Shown here: positions 52,378 through 62,260 of the stretch, piece after piece | How positions within the stretch are numbered: the stretch's first letter is position 1 | Layout: the number at the start of each line of letters is the position of its first letter | From: Thiohalophilus sp. | GTDB taxonomy: Bacteria; Pseudomonadota; Gammaproteobacteria; UBA6429; Thiohalophilaceae | Assembly (NCBI RefSeq): GCF_034522235.1 | Contig: NZ_JAXHLN010000002.1 | Span: 1-64,000, forward strand | DNA length: 64,000 nt | Reading direction: 5' to 3' | The notes under the pieces: generated by a model | The model's database searches: none | Told to the model about the DNA's origin: nothing | The model's input: the letters and a program-made list of their open reading frames with translations, nothing else | Translations under genes and position numbers: made by a program

Positions 52378-53142
52378 ATGAGCGATAAACCCCGCGACAA
52401 GATTTATGCCTCGCCACAACCGATGATTGTGGACTTTGCCTTCGACGAGAAGGTGGCGGGCGTGTTTCCGGATATGATCCGTCGCTCGGTTCCCGGCTAT
52501 GAGACGGTCATTTCCCTGCTGGGCCTGCTGGCGGAGCGTTATGCAAAGCCCGACAGCCGGATCTATGATTTTGGCAGTTCACTGGGCGCGGCGACACTCT
52601 CCATGCGTCAGCGGATTGCGCATGACAGTTGCCGGATTATCGCGGTGGACAACTCCACAGCCATGACCGAACGCTGTCGCCAGTTCCTGGCACAGGACGA
52701 CTCTGGGATTAAGGACTCTGGGATTAAGGACTCTGGGGTTGAAGTGGATGTGATCTGCGCTGATATTCGCGATATCAAGGTAGAACAGGCCTCGCTGGTG
52801 GTGCTCAACTTTACCCTGCAGTTTATTCCACAGGCCGAGCGCCAGGCTCTGCTGGATCAGATCTATGCCGGATTGTTGCCCGGTGGTGCGCTGGTGTTAT
52901 CGGAAAAGCTCGCATTTGATAACGACAATGAGCAGCAGTTTCAGAGCGACATGCACCTGGCCTTTAAAAAAGCCAACGGCTACAGCGAACTGGAGATCAG
53001 TCAGAAGCGCACCGCGTTGGAAAAAGTACTGGTTCCCGATAGTTTTGAAACCCATCGTGAACGCTTGCAACAGGCCGGTTTTAAAGAGGTCCATCAATGG
53101 TTTCAATGTTTTAACTTTGCTTCCCTGCTGGCGGTGAAATGA
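52378..53142 (+). CDS. cmoA: Carboxy-SAM synthase CmoA
   Basis: It makes carboxy-SAM from SAM and prephenate, for tRNA wobble uridine modification. The 254-residue product has [42 protein letters not shown] and SEKLAFD. A tandem DSGIK run lies at about residues 108-122. It overlaps cmoB by 4 bp. Confidence 0.95.
   Translation: MSDKPRDKIYASPQPMIVDFAFDEKVAGVFPDMIRRSVPGYETVISLLGLLAERYAKPDSRIYDFGSSLGAATLSMRQRIAHDSCRIIAVDNSTAMTERCRQFLAQDDSGIKDSGIKDSGVEVDVICADIRDIKVEQASLVVLNFTLQFIPQAERQALLDQIYAGLLPGGALVLSEKLAFDNDNEQQFQSDMHLAFKKANGYSELEISQKRTALEKVLVPDSFETHRERLQQAGFKEVHQWFQCFNFASLLAVK
52699..52743 (+). repeat. In-frame 15-bp tandem triplication within cmoA
   Basis: GACTCTGGGATTAAG occurs at 52699, 52714 and, changed in the third (GACTCTGGGGTTGAA), at 52729. 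It encodes [15 protein letters not shown], in the loop before the [10 protein letters not shown] strand. Confidence 0.95.
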
Positions 53143-54113
53143 TCGACTATTCCGGCCTGTATCAACGCATGGCGAATACCCCGCTGGCCGGCTGGGCGCA
53201 ACAGTTGTCGGGGCAGATCGAAAAAAGACTGGATCCCAAACGCTATGGCGATCTGCCAAAATGGCAGGCCGCGGTGGCGGCGATGCCGGAGGCGCCACCG
53301 GTCAGTTGTGATTTCAGTCGGGGCGCGGTGCGCATCGGCGACGGCGGCGAACTGGACGACAAACAACGTGAGACATTAACGCGGCAGTTAAAACAACTGC
53401 ACCCCTGGCGCAAGGGCCCGTTCGAGCTGTTCGGGATCCATATCGATACCGAATGGCACTCCGACTGGAAATGGGATCGATTAAAAGATCACATCTCACC
53501 ACTGGCCGGGCGCACGGTACTGGATGTCGGCTGCGGCAATGGCTATCACTGCTGGCGCATGAAAGGTGCCGGTGCCGAGCTGGTCATCGGTGTCGATCCC
53601 ACCCCGTTATTTACCCTGCAGTATGAAGTCATGCACCGTTATGCCGGCGAGCAGGGCGTGTATGTGCTGCCGCTGGGCATCGACGATGTGCCGGAAAAAC
53701 TGGAGGCCTTCGATACTGTCTTCTCCATGGGCGTGCTGTACCACCGTCGCTCGCCCCTGGATCATCTGCTGCAATTGCGTGACTGTCTGGCTCCGGGTGG
53801 TGAGCTGGTGCTGGAGACGCTGGTGGTGGAAGGCGACGAGCATACCTGTCTGTTCCCGGAAGATCGCTATGCCCGCATGGGTAACGTCTGGTTTTTGCCC
53901 TCGGTGTTGATGCTCGAACGCTGGTTGCGACGTTGCCGTTTCACCAACATCCGCACGGTTGATGTCACGACTACCTCCACCGACGAACAGCGCGCCACCG
54001 ACTGGATGACCTTCCAGTCCCTGGCCGATTTTCTCGACCCCGACGATCACCGCAAGTCAATCGAAGGCTATCCCGCCCCCAGGCGGGCAATAATCATTGC
54101 GCAGAAAGACTGA
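53139..54113 (+). CDS. cmoB: tRNA U34 carboxymethyltransferase CmoB
   Basis: It moves the carboxymethyl group from carboxy-SAM to 5-hydroxyuridine 34 of tRNAs. The 324-residue product has [23 protein letters not shown]-type segment, [41 protein letters not shown] and TLVVEGDE. Coupled to cmoA by 4-bp overlap. Confidence 0.97.
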   Translation: MIDYSGLYQRMANTPLAGWAQQLSGQIEKRLDPKRYGDLPKWQAAVAAMPEAPPVSCDFSRGAVRIGDGGELDDKQRETLTRQLKQLHPWRKGPFELFGIHIDTEWHSDWKWDRLKDHISPLAGRTVLDVGCGNGYHCWRMKGAGAELVIGVDPTPLFTLQYEVMHRYAGEQGVYVLPLGIDDVPEKLEAFDTVFSMGVLYHRRSPLDHLLQLRDCLAPGGELVLETLVVEGDEHTCLFPEDRYARMGNVWFLPSVLMLERWLRRCRFTNIRTVDVTTTSTDEQRATDWMTFQSLADFLDPDDHRKSIEGYPAPRRAIIIAQKD

Positions 54114-54140
54114 ACAGACTCGTCTGACCAATAACGAGAA

Positions 54141-54272
54141 TGTCAGGTAGCGCTACGCGCAACCTGACCTACGTATAAATGCTGTGCTTGTCCAAACTGC
54201 GTGACTCTCTCAACGCCGGAGAGATCCAGAAAGAAATTTTGCGGTTTTGCACCCAAACAACGGGCATAAACG
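54141..54272. repeat. REP-like hairpin copy 2 and a conserved-box repeat
   Basis: 54141-54170 is the reverse complement of the hairpin at 10061. 54215-54290 is a cgcaaaga-type stretch with the box CAACGGGCATAAACG (box 54249-54272) and only one clear arm. The 215-bp gap holds no gene. Confidence 0.8.
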
Positions 54273-54328
54273 TCTCTGCGAGACCATTGTTGCTTTAACT
54301 CAACACGAGGCAGGGCCAGCCGAGAATG

Positions 54329-55336
54329 TCAGTTCCGTACAATATTCTTCGGCTGGTAATCACACTGATCACAATCTATTCTCTGGTATACCGAGTCATC
54401 GATGACCTGATTGCAGATATGTGCACGCCGGGTGTCGCGTATATGGGGCCTGATCCAGGAACTGATATAGAGACAACTGCGGGACTCACGTAGCGTATCT
54501 GTGTAGTCGGGCAGAACGGTCCTCGCAATGTAGACTTCATCCAGTTGCACCTCCGGTAATACTTCCTTAAGCCTGTCCAGCATCCAGCGCAGGGTGATGT
54601 CCGATAATCCTTTTTCCTTATAGCTGCCGCCGATGTTCGAGTGCACGCCGGCGAACCAGCGCTGCTCAACGACCTGATCCTCGCACAGGTTATCGGCCAG
54701 CCACAGGGTCGGGGTGAAGGTGCGGCGTTTCTCATCGACGGCCACAGCATGAAAGGCGTGTTTCACATGCGGCGAGAGTTTTGTGTCGTGGAATTTATAC
54801 AGCCATGAGGTGGTCCAGTTGAGCGATTTCAATGGAACCCCCAGCGCACCGACCGTGTCCCAGACGCCGAGAAAATGCACATCCCGGTCAACATGACTGT
54901 AGCGTTCGCGGTAGGCTTCAATTTTTTCCAGGTCGGTATCATGGTTGCGATACATTTCATAAGTCTGTTCGATCTTGCTGATATATTTTTTGCGCAACAC
55001 GCCGAATTTACCAATCAGTCCCGCCAGGCTGCGGGCGGTATAGGCCCCGCGACTGAAACCGAACAACACCAGCCTGTCGCCGGGCTGGTAGTGTTCCACC
55101 ACGAAACGATAGGCCTCCTGGATGTTCTCGAACAGGCCGTGGCCGAAGGCGCCACCGGTGAGTTTGTCCAGCCAGTTGCGCGTACCGACCCCTTCGTCAT
55201 ACCAGGTAAGCTGTTTCGGGGTGCTGAGGATAATGCGCGCCATTTTGGCCACGTTACTGGGGGAGATGACCCCGTCGTCTTTTTGATCGGCAGTGTTCCA
55301 GGTGCCGTCGGTGCAGATAAAGAGTGTTTTGCCCAT
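54329..55336 (-). CDS. DUF2235 alpha/beta hydrolase
   Basis: A 335-residue protein of the DUF2235 family: LFICTDGTWNTAD at the N-terminus, the nucleophile Ser in FGFSRGAYTARSLAGLIG, and HFLGVWDTVGALGVP. Related proteins include phospholipase effectors of type VI secretion, but no type VI gene is nearby and no signal peptide is visible, so a housekeeping lipase-like role is just as likely. Convergent with nothing; the cell wall hydrolase starts 183 bp upstream on the other strand. Confidence 0.88.
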   Translation of the reverse strand: MGKTLFICTDGTWNTADQKDDGVISPSNVAKMARIILSTPKQLTWYDEGVGTRNWLDKLTGGAFGHGLFENIQEAYRFVVEHYQPGDRLVLFGFSRGAYTARSLAGLIGKFGVLRKKYISKIEQTYEMYRNHDTDLEKIEAYRERYSHVDRDVHFLGVWDTVGALGVPLKSLNWTTSWLYKFHDTKLSPHVKHAFHAVAVDEKRRTFTPTLWLADNLCEDQVVEQRWFAGVHSNIGGSYKEKGLSDITLRWMLDRLKEVLPEVQLDEVYIARTVLPDYTDTLRESRSCLYISSWIRPHIRDTRRAHICNQVIDDSVYQRIDCDQCDYQPKNIVRN

Positions 55337-55519
55337 CCGTGAGTTCCCTTATTATTATAAAGTGTAAAAATTTACTCCCGGTGCGGGATCAAATCAAGCA
55401 CTCTGCGTCGCCCGCGGGTAAAGCCGAAGGATGCGTGACTGACGGCCGGGATGTGGCCTGCGGCACATTTTGGCCAGTCGCCTGACTCTTTGTGGAGCGC
55501 TGACAGCTATACTCACATT

Positions 55520-56110
55520 ATGTATCGTGTATTGGAAAAACTGCGTGAACTGACCCGGCCGTCCACCTGGTATGGCTGGCGGCTGGGTTTGCAGTCGTGG
55601 TGGTACACACGAGACAAGTCCCGGCTGACTTTCATGAGTGTCCTGCTCGCTGTCCTGCTGGCGGTGCCGCTGAGTATTTACGGGCTGATCAGCCACGCGC
55701 AGGACAGCAAGCAGATCAGTCGCGATCTGCGTTGCCTGACGCAGAACATTTACCACGAAGCACGCGGGGAATCGGCAGCCGGCCAATACGCGGTGGCGGA
55801 AGTCACCCTGAACCGGGTGGCCTCGCGCCATTTTCCGAATACGGTATGCAAAGTCGTCCACGAACAGCGCTGGGACAGGATACGCAAGCGCCATGTCGGG
55901 GCCTTCTCATGGACCGAACTGGAACTCAAGGCGGATGCCAGGGACCCGGCTTACAAGAGTGCGCGCAAGATCGCCGAGGATGTCTATTACCGTCGCAATG
56001 AGCCGCAGGTGGAAGACGCATTGTTCTATCATGCTTCGTATATTCAGCCCAGCTGGGCGCGCACCAAGACGAAAGTCGCCAGCATCGGATGGCATATCTT
56101 TTACAAGTAG
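55520..56110 (+). CDS. SleB-type cell wall hydrolase
   Basis: A 196-residue protein with a membrane segment (LTFMSVLLAVLLAVPLSIYGLI) and a Hydrolase_2/SleB domain: CLTQNIYHEARGES with the likely catalytic Glu, VAEVTLNRV, FSWTELE and ALFYHASYIQPSWA. Likely trims peptidoglycan in the periplasm. The ATG at 55520 gives MYRVLEKLRE; the frame opens at 55451 with unrelated residues. Confidence 0.88.
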   Translation: MYRVLEKLRELTRPSTWYGWRLGLQSWWYTRDKSRLTFMSVLLAVLLAVPLSIYGLISHAQDSKQISRDLRCLTQNIYHEARGESAAGQYAVAEVTLNRVASRHFPNTVCKVVHEQRWDRIRKRHVGAFSWTELELKADARDPAYKSARKIAEDVYYRRNEPQVEDALFYHASYIQPSWARTKTKVASIGWHIFYK

Positions 56111-56686
56111 TTTTTTGACTGGCTATCGAGATACATCTTCCCTGAGCTATCAAAAGACTGTTCTCACCGCCAGGCCTGCGCACCATGTATCTGTTCGTAA
56201 CCGCGTCATCGGCCTGTTTCGTCTCCAGCTTTTGCAGTGCATCAGCGATGTTCCGGGATTTCGACCAGCTGTAACTCAGTATCTTTTCGAATGGCTTTTA
56301 AACGCACCTGGGCAGGGCATCCGTCTTATCGCATTCCAGTCCGTTCCGGGCATTGCTCCACGCAGTTTTCCAAAGGCGTTTGGTTGAAAATCAGGCGCTA
56401 TTTCCCCAACATTCTGTATTTATATGCACCAGCACGCCGGGTTTTTAACGGGTTATACTACAAAGTCATTATATTTATAAGTCTATATTTTTATGCCTGT
56501 TTTGCCCTGGTAGGTATAGACATTGATATACGATGAGTTTGTCGAAAAATATAACAGTTAGAAGCCATTTGCTGGCCGCCGGGGGAACCGGAGCCGTCCA
56601 TTTGTTGACTATATAATATACAATGTTCGTATATACCGGATTTGTGCGACAACTGCTCGGATATAACGACGCGATAAGGAATCTTG
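56111..56686. other. Gap of 576 bp without a recognised gene
   Basis: The left part is GC-neutral with several short unconvincing frames. 56400-56660 is AT-rich. A possible promoter for tamA is TTGACT at 56605-56610 with TATATA at 56630-56635, though the 19-bp spacing is long. No RNA gene recognised. Confidence 0.5.
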
Positions 56687-58426
56687 ATGTGCAAGACGCA
56701 GCAATGGTTGTTGGCTCTGACGGTCTTTTTTTATTGCAACACGCTGGCCGCCCAAATCAATCTTTCAATTGATGTCAGTGGTATCGATGCCGAGCTGGAA
56801 ACGAACGTTCGTCTTTACCTGAGTCTCGAACAGCAAAAAGAGAGCCCGCTGCTGACTGAAGGACGTGTTAAGCGACTGCATAGCAAGGCACCACTGGAAA
56901 TCGCCAATGCGTTAAAGCCCTATGGTTACTACCGACCTGAAATAAGTAGCGAGCTGACGAAGTCGGATGCCGAACAGTGGCAGGCGATTTATATAATTGA
57001 TAAAGGGCCGGAACTCTCTATCGCTGAATTTCGATTACGGCTGGGTGAGGAACTGCAGCGGGATTCGGCATTTTCGGATTTAATAGCCAACTTGCCGTTA
57101 CAGCAAGGCAGCACATTCAATCATATTCAGTACGAATCCATTAAGAGTAACCTGGCCAGACTGGCAACAGAGCGGGGTTACTTTCGTGCCCGTTTTGTCG
57201 AAAAACGGGTAGAGATCGATCTCGACGCCTACGAGGCCCGTGTCCGTATCCATTATGAGGGTGGTCCGCGCTATAACTTTGGCGAGGTCTCGCTGCAACA
57301 GGATGTACTCGAACCGCAACTGCTGCAACGCTATATCCCGTTCAAACAGGGCGATCCTTATAACCTTAATCAGGTTATCGATCTGCAGCATGCGCTTAAT
57401 GACAGTGATTATTTTTCCCGTGTTGAGGTTTCCCCCGGCGAGGTAGAGGATATGACGCGCGAGGTGCCCATCAACGTCAAGCTGACCCCGCGCAAACCGC
57501 ATCGCTATACGTTGGGGCTGGGTTACGGGACGGATACCGGGGCCCGTGCCAAATTCGGCTGGGAGATGCCGCGTCTGAATGAGTCGGGCCATCGTCTCAA
57601 CACCGATGCCGGCGTTTCCGAAATAGGCTACAGTCTCGGCATTCGTTATCGGATTCCGGTACTCGATCCCCGAACCGATCAACTGATCTATAGCGCCGGC
57701 GTGGTCAATGAAGAGACCGACACCAGCGAGAGTACCCTGCGCACTCTCGGTGTTGCCCTGAACCGGGGGCGGGGTCAGTGGCGTGAGTCGCTTGCGCTGA
57801 AATATCAACAGGAGGAGTTCGTCGTCGCCGACGATCGGGGTGACTCGACACTGCTGATTCCCAGCGTGGACTGGAGCCGTACCTGGGGCCGGGAGTTTGT
57901 GCATGTGCTGGATGGTTTGCGATTCGATATTGAGTTGCGCGGTGCCAGTGAACAGCTGATCTCCGATACAGACTTTTTCCAGGTACAGGGCGGCTTGAAG
58001 GGGATTACCTCGCTGGGCAGAAACTATCGGCTTATTGCCCGCGGCCGGCTGGGCAGTACCCGCACCGATGAATTCAACCAATTGCCGTCCTCGGTACGCT
58101 TCTTCGCCGGTGGCTCGCAAAGCGTGCGCGGCTATGCCTATCAGTCACTGGGACCGGTCGATGACAGCGGCCAGGTGGTTGGCGGCAAGCACCTGATGAC
58201 CGGCAGCATCGAGCTCGAACGCAGCCTGGGAGGCAAGTGGGGTGTGGCGGTGTTTTATGATGCCGGCAACGCCATCGACGATCTCGATGACAAACTCGAA
58301 CGCGGCGCCGGGCTGGGACTGCGCTGGAAATCACCTATCGGTCCGGTGCGTGTCGATGTCGCCTCCGCGCTCACGCAACCGGGTGAGCCCTGGCGACTTC
58401 ATATTAATATCGGTCCGGATCTCTGA
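56687..58426 (+). CDS. tamA: Outer-membrane assembly factor TamA
   Basis: An Omp85-family protein that inserts certain outer-membrane proteins together with TamB. The 579-residue product has a signal peptide (WLLALTVFFYCNTLAAQ), three POTRA domains (to about residue 265) and a beta-barrel with the conserved loop VRFFAGGSQSVRGYAYQSLGP. The start is ATG at 56687. Its stop overlaps the tamB start (TGATG). Confidence 0.94.
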   Translation: MCKTQQWLLALTVFFYCNTLAAQINLSIDVSGIDAELETNVRLYLSLEQQKESPLLTEGRVKRLHSKAPLEIANALKPYGYYRPEISSELTKSDAEQWQAIYIIDKGPELSIAEFRLRLGEELQRDSAFSDLIANLPLQQGSTFNHIQYESIKSNLARLATERGYFRARFVEKRVEIDLDAYEARVRIHYEGGPRYNFGEVSLQQDVLEPQLLQRYIPFKQGDPYNLNQVIDLQHALNDSDYFSRVEVSPGEVEDMTREVPINVKLTPRKPHRYTLGLGYGTDTGARAKFGWEMPRLNESGHRLNTDAGVSEIGYSLGIRYRIPVLDPRTDQLIYSAGVVNEETDTSESTLRTLGVALNRGRGQWRESLALKYQQEEFVVADDRGDSTLLIPSVDWSRTWGREFVHVLDGLRFDIELRGASEQLISDTDFFQVQGGLKGITSLGRNYRLIARGRLGSTRTDEFNQLPSSVRFFAGGSQSVRGYAYQSLGPVDDSGQVVGGKHLMTGSIELERSLGGKWGVAVFYDAGNAIDDLDDKLERGAGLGLRWKSPIGPVRVDVASALTQPGEPWRLHINIGPDL

Positions 58427-61400
58427 TGCGCCCGGGGTTGAAAAAAAACCTGCTCGCCCTGCTCGTGCTTCTGTTGTTGCTCGCGGCCAGCGGGTTGTTC
58501 TGGCTGGGCGCGACCGAAAGCGGTTTGCGCTGGGCTTATCAACAGAGCCGCGAGTCCATTCCCGGCGAGTTGCGTATCGGCAAACTCGAAGGGCGGCTGT
58601 TCGGCCGTATCAGCGCCACCGATCTGCACTATCAGCATGCGGATACCCGGGTTGTCCTTGAGCGGACAACACTGAAGTGGCGGCCCTTCGAGTTACTGAC
58701 AGGCAATCTGGTCGTCAGCCAGCTGCACGTCCAGTCGATGGTTATCACGCTGCCCGCCACGCAGCAAAGCAAGGCGGCGCAGGTCGTGGAACTGCCGGAG
58801 TTGCGTCTGCCGCTAGGTATGGCACTTGAGGATATCCGAATCGATGACATCCATATCATGCAAGATGAGCAGGAATTTGTCCTGCAACAGGTCATCTTGA
58901 ACGCCAGCAGCCGGGGTAACAGGATCCATATCGATGCGCTCGATGTCAGCGCGGCGGAATTTGATCTGCACATCGACGGTACGTTGAAGCCGGTCGGTAA
59001 TTATCAACACACGCTGAATATGCAATGGCGACTTGGACTGGCGGATCAACCTGAATTCACAGGCCAGGGCCGAAGCCGGGGCAATCTGGACAAACTTGCA
59101 TTACAGCAGCAGATCAGTGGCCCGTTCCAGCTGGATCTCGAGGTTGAAGCTCGCGAACTGTTAAGCCGGCTCCGTTGGCTGGCCAGTGCGGATGTGAGCA
59201 AGGTTAACCTTGCTCAACTCAATACGGAGTGGCCGGCAATCAGGGGCGAGCTGCAAGTGCAGGGCGAGGGGGATAGGCATACCGCGTCACTCCGCGGGCA
59301 ACTGGCGGGAGAGTACCCTGAACAGGGCCCTTTCGAAGCCGACACAACATTGCAACTCGCGCAGGATGGCAGGTTACGCATTGAACAGTTGTCATTGCGC
59401 TCCCCGTCCACCAGGACCTCGGTCAATGCCCGGGGCCAGTGGACGCCCGGCAGCGAAGGACTCCAGAGCGGCGAGTTTGCCCTGGAGCTCGACTGGGAGA
59501 ACCTGCGCTGGCCGCTGACCGGCAACGCCTGGATAGACAGCGCAAGCGGAGAGGGCCGCGTCGAGGGCCGCCCGGATCAGTATCGGCTATCGCTCAGCGC
59601 CGATCGCCCCCTGCCGCAGGCGCCGCCATCGACCTGGTATGCCAAAGCGACCGGCGATCTCGAAGGGCTCGATCTCGACAGCCTGCGGATCACGGCGCTG
59701 GATGGCGAAACCACTCTGGCGGGCCGACTCGACTGGTCACCCCGGCTCGCCTGGGATGTGCAAGTAACAGGGAACAATCTCAATCCTGCTGTGCAGTGGC
59801 GACAATGGCCCGGCCGGTTAGATGCCAGTCTCAGCTCGACAGGACATATAGAGGCAGGGCAGATCATTGCACAGGCGGATATTACCCGTGTCAGCGGCGA
59901 GTTGCGCGGCCAGCCGGTTAAGCTGCGCAGTCGGCTGGCCTGGGAGCGGACACAGTTACAGGTTAAACAGTTTGATCTGCAATCCGGTTCGGCAAACGTG
60001 AGCGCGCAAGGGGCGCTCGGCGAACACATGAACCTCGACTGGTCCGTCGACGCAGCCGATCTGGCGCAACTTTATCCGCAAGCTGGCGGCCAGCTGCAGG
60101 CCTCGGGACAAATCAGCGGCACGCAGGCCGAGCCGGTGATCCACGCCACGCTTAACGGCGAACGCCTGAGCCTGCCGGGTTATCGCGTTGGCAACCTGTC
60201 CGGCAAGCTGGGCGTGGATCTGTTCCGCTGGCAACAGATCGATATCGATCTCGCCGCACAAGAACTCAGCGTTCATGAACAGCGGATTGACGCGCTGCGG
60301 ATCAATGCCGACCCGGGCGGGTTGCAACTCACGGCAGAGGCCGGCGGCAATACCGCCCGGGTTGAACTGAAGGGTGAAGCGAATGCCGAAGGCTGGCGCG
60401 GACGCATCGAAGCGATCGATCTGCAGCGACCGCAACAGGACAACTGGCATCTGCAACGTCCCGTCGCCCTCAACCTGATTCGGGATCGTTTCTCTGTGGC
60501 GCCGTTCTGTGTGCAAAGTGAAACAGCCCGCCTGTGCGGGCAATTGCAACAAACCGGAAAAAACTGGCGCTCGGAACTTGAGCTGGTGAACTTTCCGCTG
60601 CAAGTCTTCACCCCCTGGTTGCCGGGTGAACTGGTGCTTGACGGAGTGACCAATGCCACCGCGGCATTCCAGTTGAATGCTTCCGGGCAATTGTCCGGCC
60701 GGGCCCATGTCGAATTGCCGGCGGGCGCGGTCACCTATCCCGTACTGGAAGGGGAACCGGAGCGCTGGGAATACCGCGCGGGCAGCCTCGATCTGACGCT
60801 GGATGAGAAGGGCTTACAGGCGACATCCCGCCTGGCCATGGGCAGTGGCGATCAATTCTCGGCCAAACTGGCCTTGCCCGATGCGCAACTACTGAACCTT
60901 GAGCGCGACAGCCAGCCGGTACAGGGCAGCGCCAGTGTCACGATTAACCGGCTCGGCATTATCGAGGCCTTGTTGCCCGACGTGCAGGACCTCGATGGTG
61001 AGCTGGCCATGCAGCTTGATGTCGACGGGACGTTGGCCAAACCGCGCTACAGCGGCAAGGCAAGCCTGGAACAGGGCGGGCTGCGTATACCCCGTCTCGG
61101 TCTGCAGTTGACGCAAATTCGTGTGGACGCCCGCAGCGAAGGGCTGGATAGACTCCGCTACACACTGACCGCTCGCTCGGGCGACGGTGATCTGCGGGCC
61201 GAGGGCCAGACCGTGCTGGACAACCGGGCCGGCTGGCCAACGACGATCCGCATTGAAGGTGAAAACTTCGAAGTGGCCCGCATTCCCGAGGCCCGGGTTG
61301 TCGTCACACCCGATCTGCACCTCGAGCTGCAGGGGCGCAGCATTGATATCAGTGGCAAGGTCCATGTGCCCTTTGCCCGACTGCAACCGAAAGATGTCAC

Positions 61401-62172
61401 CACCGCTGCACGGGTGTCGGAGGACGTGGTGATCGTCGGTGGCGAGGAAGCGGTCGAGGAGAAATGGCAAATCACCACCAGAGTGCGAGTAACGCTGGGG
61501 GATCGGGTGAGCCTGTACGGCTTCGGTTTCGACGGGCGGCTGGGCGGCGACCTGCTGCTCATGGACAGCCCCGGCGAACTGACCACCGCGACCGGTGAGA
61601 TCAACGTTGTCGAAGGTCGGTATACCGCCTACGGCCAGCGTCTCACGGTGGAGCACGGACGTCTGTTGTATACGGGTGGTCCGGTCAGCAACCCCGGCCT
61701 GAATCTGCGTGCGATACGCCAGGTAAATAACGTCACCGCCGGCATCCGCGTGCGTGGCAGCCTCAATCAACCGGAAGTCGAACTGTTCTCCATCCCGGCC
61801 ATGGGCCAGACCGATGCACTGGCCTACCTGATGCTGGGGCGTCCGCTGGAAACCGCCTCCGGTGAAGAGGGCAGCATGATGGTCAAAGCGGCGCTGGCCC
61901 TGAGTCTGAGCGGCGGCGACAGCCTGGCACGCCAAATCGGCGATCGTTTCGGGCTGGATGAGATGCGTGTCGAAGCCAGCGACACCGGCGAACAGGCTTC
62001 CCTGGTCATGGGTCGCTACCTGGCACCCAGGCTCTACGTCAGTTACGGCGTTGGCATTGTCGAGTCGTTCAATACCCTGAGCGTGCGATATCAGTTATCC
62101 GACCGCTGGTATATCAAGGGCGAAAGCGGCGAGCACCAGAGTGCGGATATTCTGTTTACCATCGATCGGTAA
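58426..62172 (+). CDS. tamB: Translocation and assembly module protein TamB
   Basis: A very long (1248-residue) periplasmic protein anchored by an N-terminal segment (LLALLVLLLLLAASGLFWLG) that spans from inner to outer membrane and forms a lipid-carrying groove. The middle is beta-strand repeats; the C-terminus has the DUF490 region (GRYTAYGQRLTVEHGRLLYTGGPVSNPGLNLRA, LAYLMLGRPL, FGLDEMRVEA). Coupled to tamA. Confidence 0.95.
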   Translation: MRPGLKKNLLALLVLLLLLAASGLFWLGATESGLRWAYQQSRESIPGELRIGKLEGRLFGRISATDLHYQHADTRVVLERTTLKWRPFELLTGNLVVSQLHVQSMVITLPATQQSKAAQVVELPELRLPLGMALEDIRIDDIHIMQDEQEFVLQQVILNASSRGNRIHIDALDVSAAEFDLHIDGTLKPVGNYQHTLNMQWRLGLADQPEFTGQGRSRGNLDKLALQQQISGPFQLDLEVEARELLSRLRWLASADVSKVNLAQLNTEWPAIRGELQVQGEGDRHTASLRGQLAGEYPEQGPFEADTTLQLAQDGRLRIEQLSLRSPSTRTSVNARGQWTPGSEGLQSGEFALELDWENLRWPLTGNAWIDSASGEGRVEGRPDQYRLSLSADRPLPQAPPSTWYAKATGDLEGLDLDSLRITALDGETTLAGRLDWSPRLAWDVQVTGNNLNPAVQWRQWPGRLDASLSSTGHIEAGQIIAQADITRVSGELRGQPVKLRSRLAWERTQLQVKQFDLQSGSANVSAQGALGEHMNLDWSVDAADLAQLYPQAGGQLQASGQISGTQAEPVIHATLNGERLSLPGYRVGNLSGKLGVDLFRWQQIDIDLAAQELSVHEQRIDALRINADPGGLQLTAEAGGNTARVELKGEANAEGWRGRIEAIDLQRPQQDNWHLQRPVALNLIRDRFSVAPFCVQSETARLCGQLQQTGKNWRSELELVNFPLQVFTPWLPGELVLDGVTNATAAFQLNASGQLSGRAHVELPAGAVTYPVLEGEPERWEYRAGSLDLTLDEKGLQATSRLAMGSGDQFSAKLALPDAQLLNLERDSQPVQGSASVTINRLGIIEALLPDVQDLDGELAMQLDVDGTLAKPRYSGKASLEQGGLRIPRLGLQLTQIRVDARSEGLDRLRYTLTARSGDGDLRAEGQTVLDNRAGWPTTIRIEGENFEVARIPEARVVVTPDLHLELQGRSIDISGKVHVPFARLQPKDVTTAARVSEDVVIVGGEEAVEEKWQITTRVRVTLGDRVSLYGFGFDGRLGGDLLLMDSPGELTTATGEINVVEGRYTAYGQRLTVEHGRLLYTGGPVSNPGLNLRAIRQVNNVTAGIRVRGSLNQPEVELFSIPAMGQTDALAYLMLGRPLETASGEEGSMMVKAALALSLSGGDSLARQIGDRFGLDEMRVEASDTGEQASLVMGRYLAPRLYVSYGVGIVESFNTLSVRYQLSDRWYIKGESGEHQSADILFTIDR

Positions 62173-62260
62173 CAGAATGATAAGTTACCAGTTTGTCACC
62201 AACGTCACTTATGGAAGAAAACCGGGTCCTGACCTGGATTTAGCGGGACTGGTCTGAAGT

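Noticed and set aside
55893-56536. Short frames in the gap before tamA
   Set aside because: No ribosome sites, no family resemblance and atypical composition.
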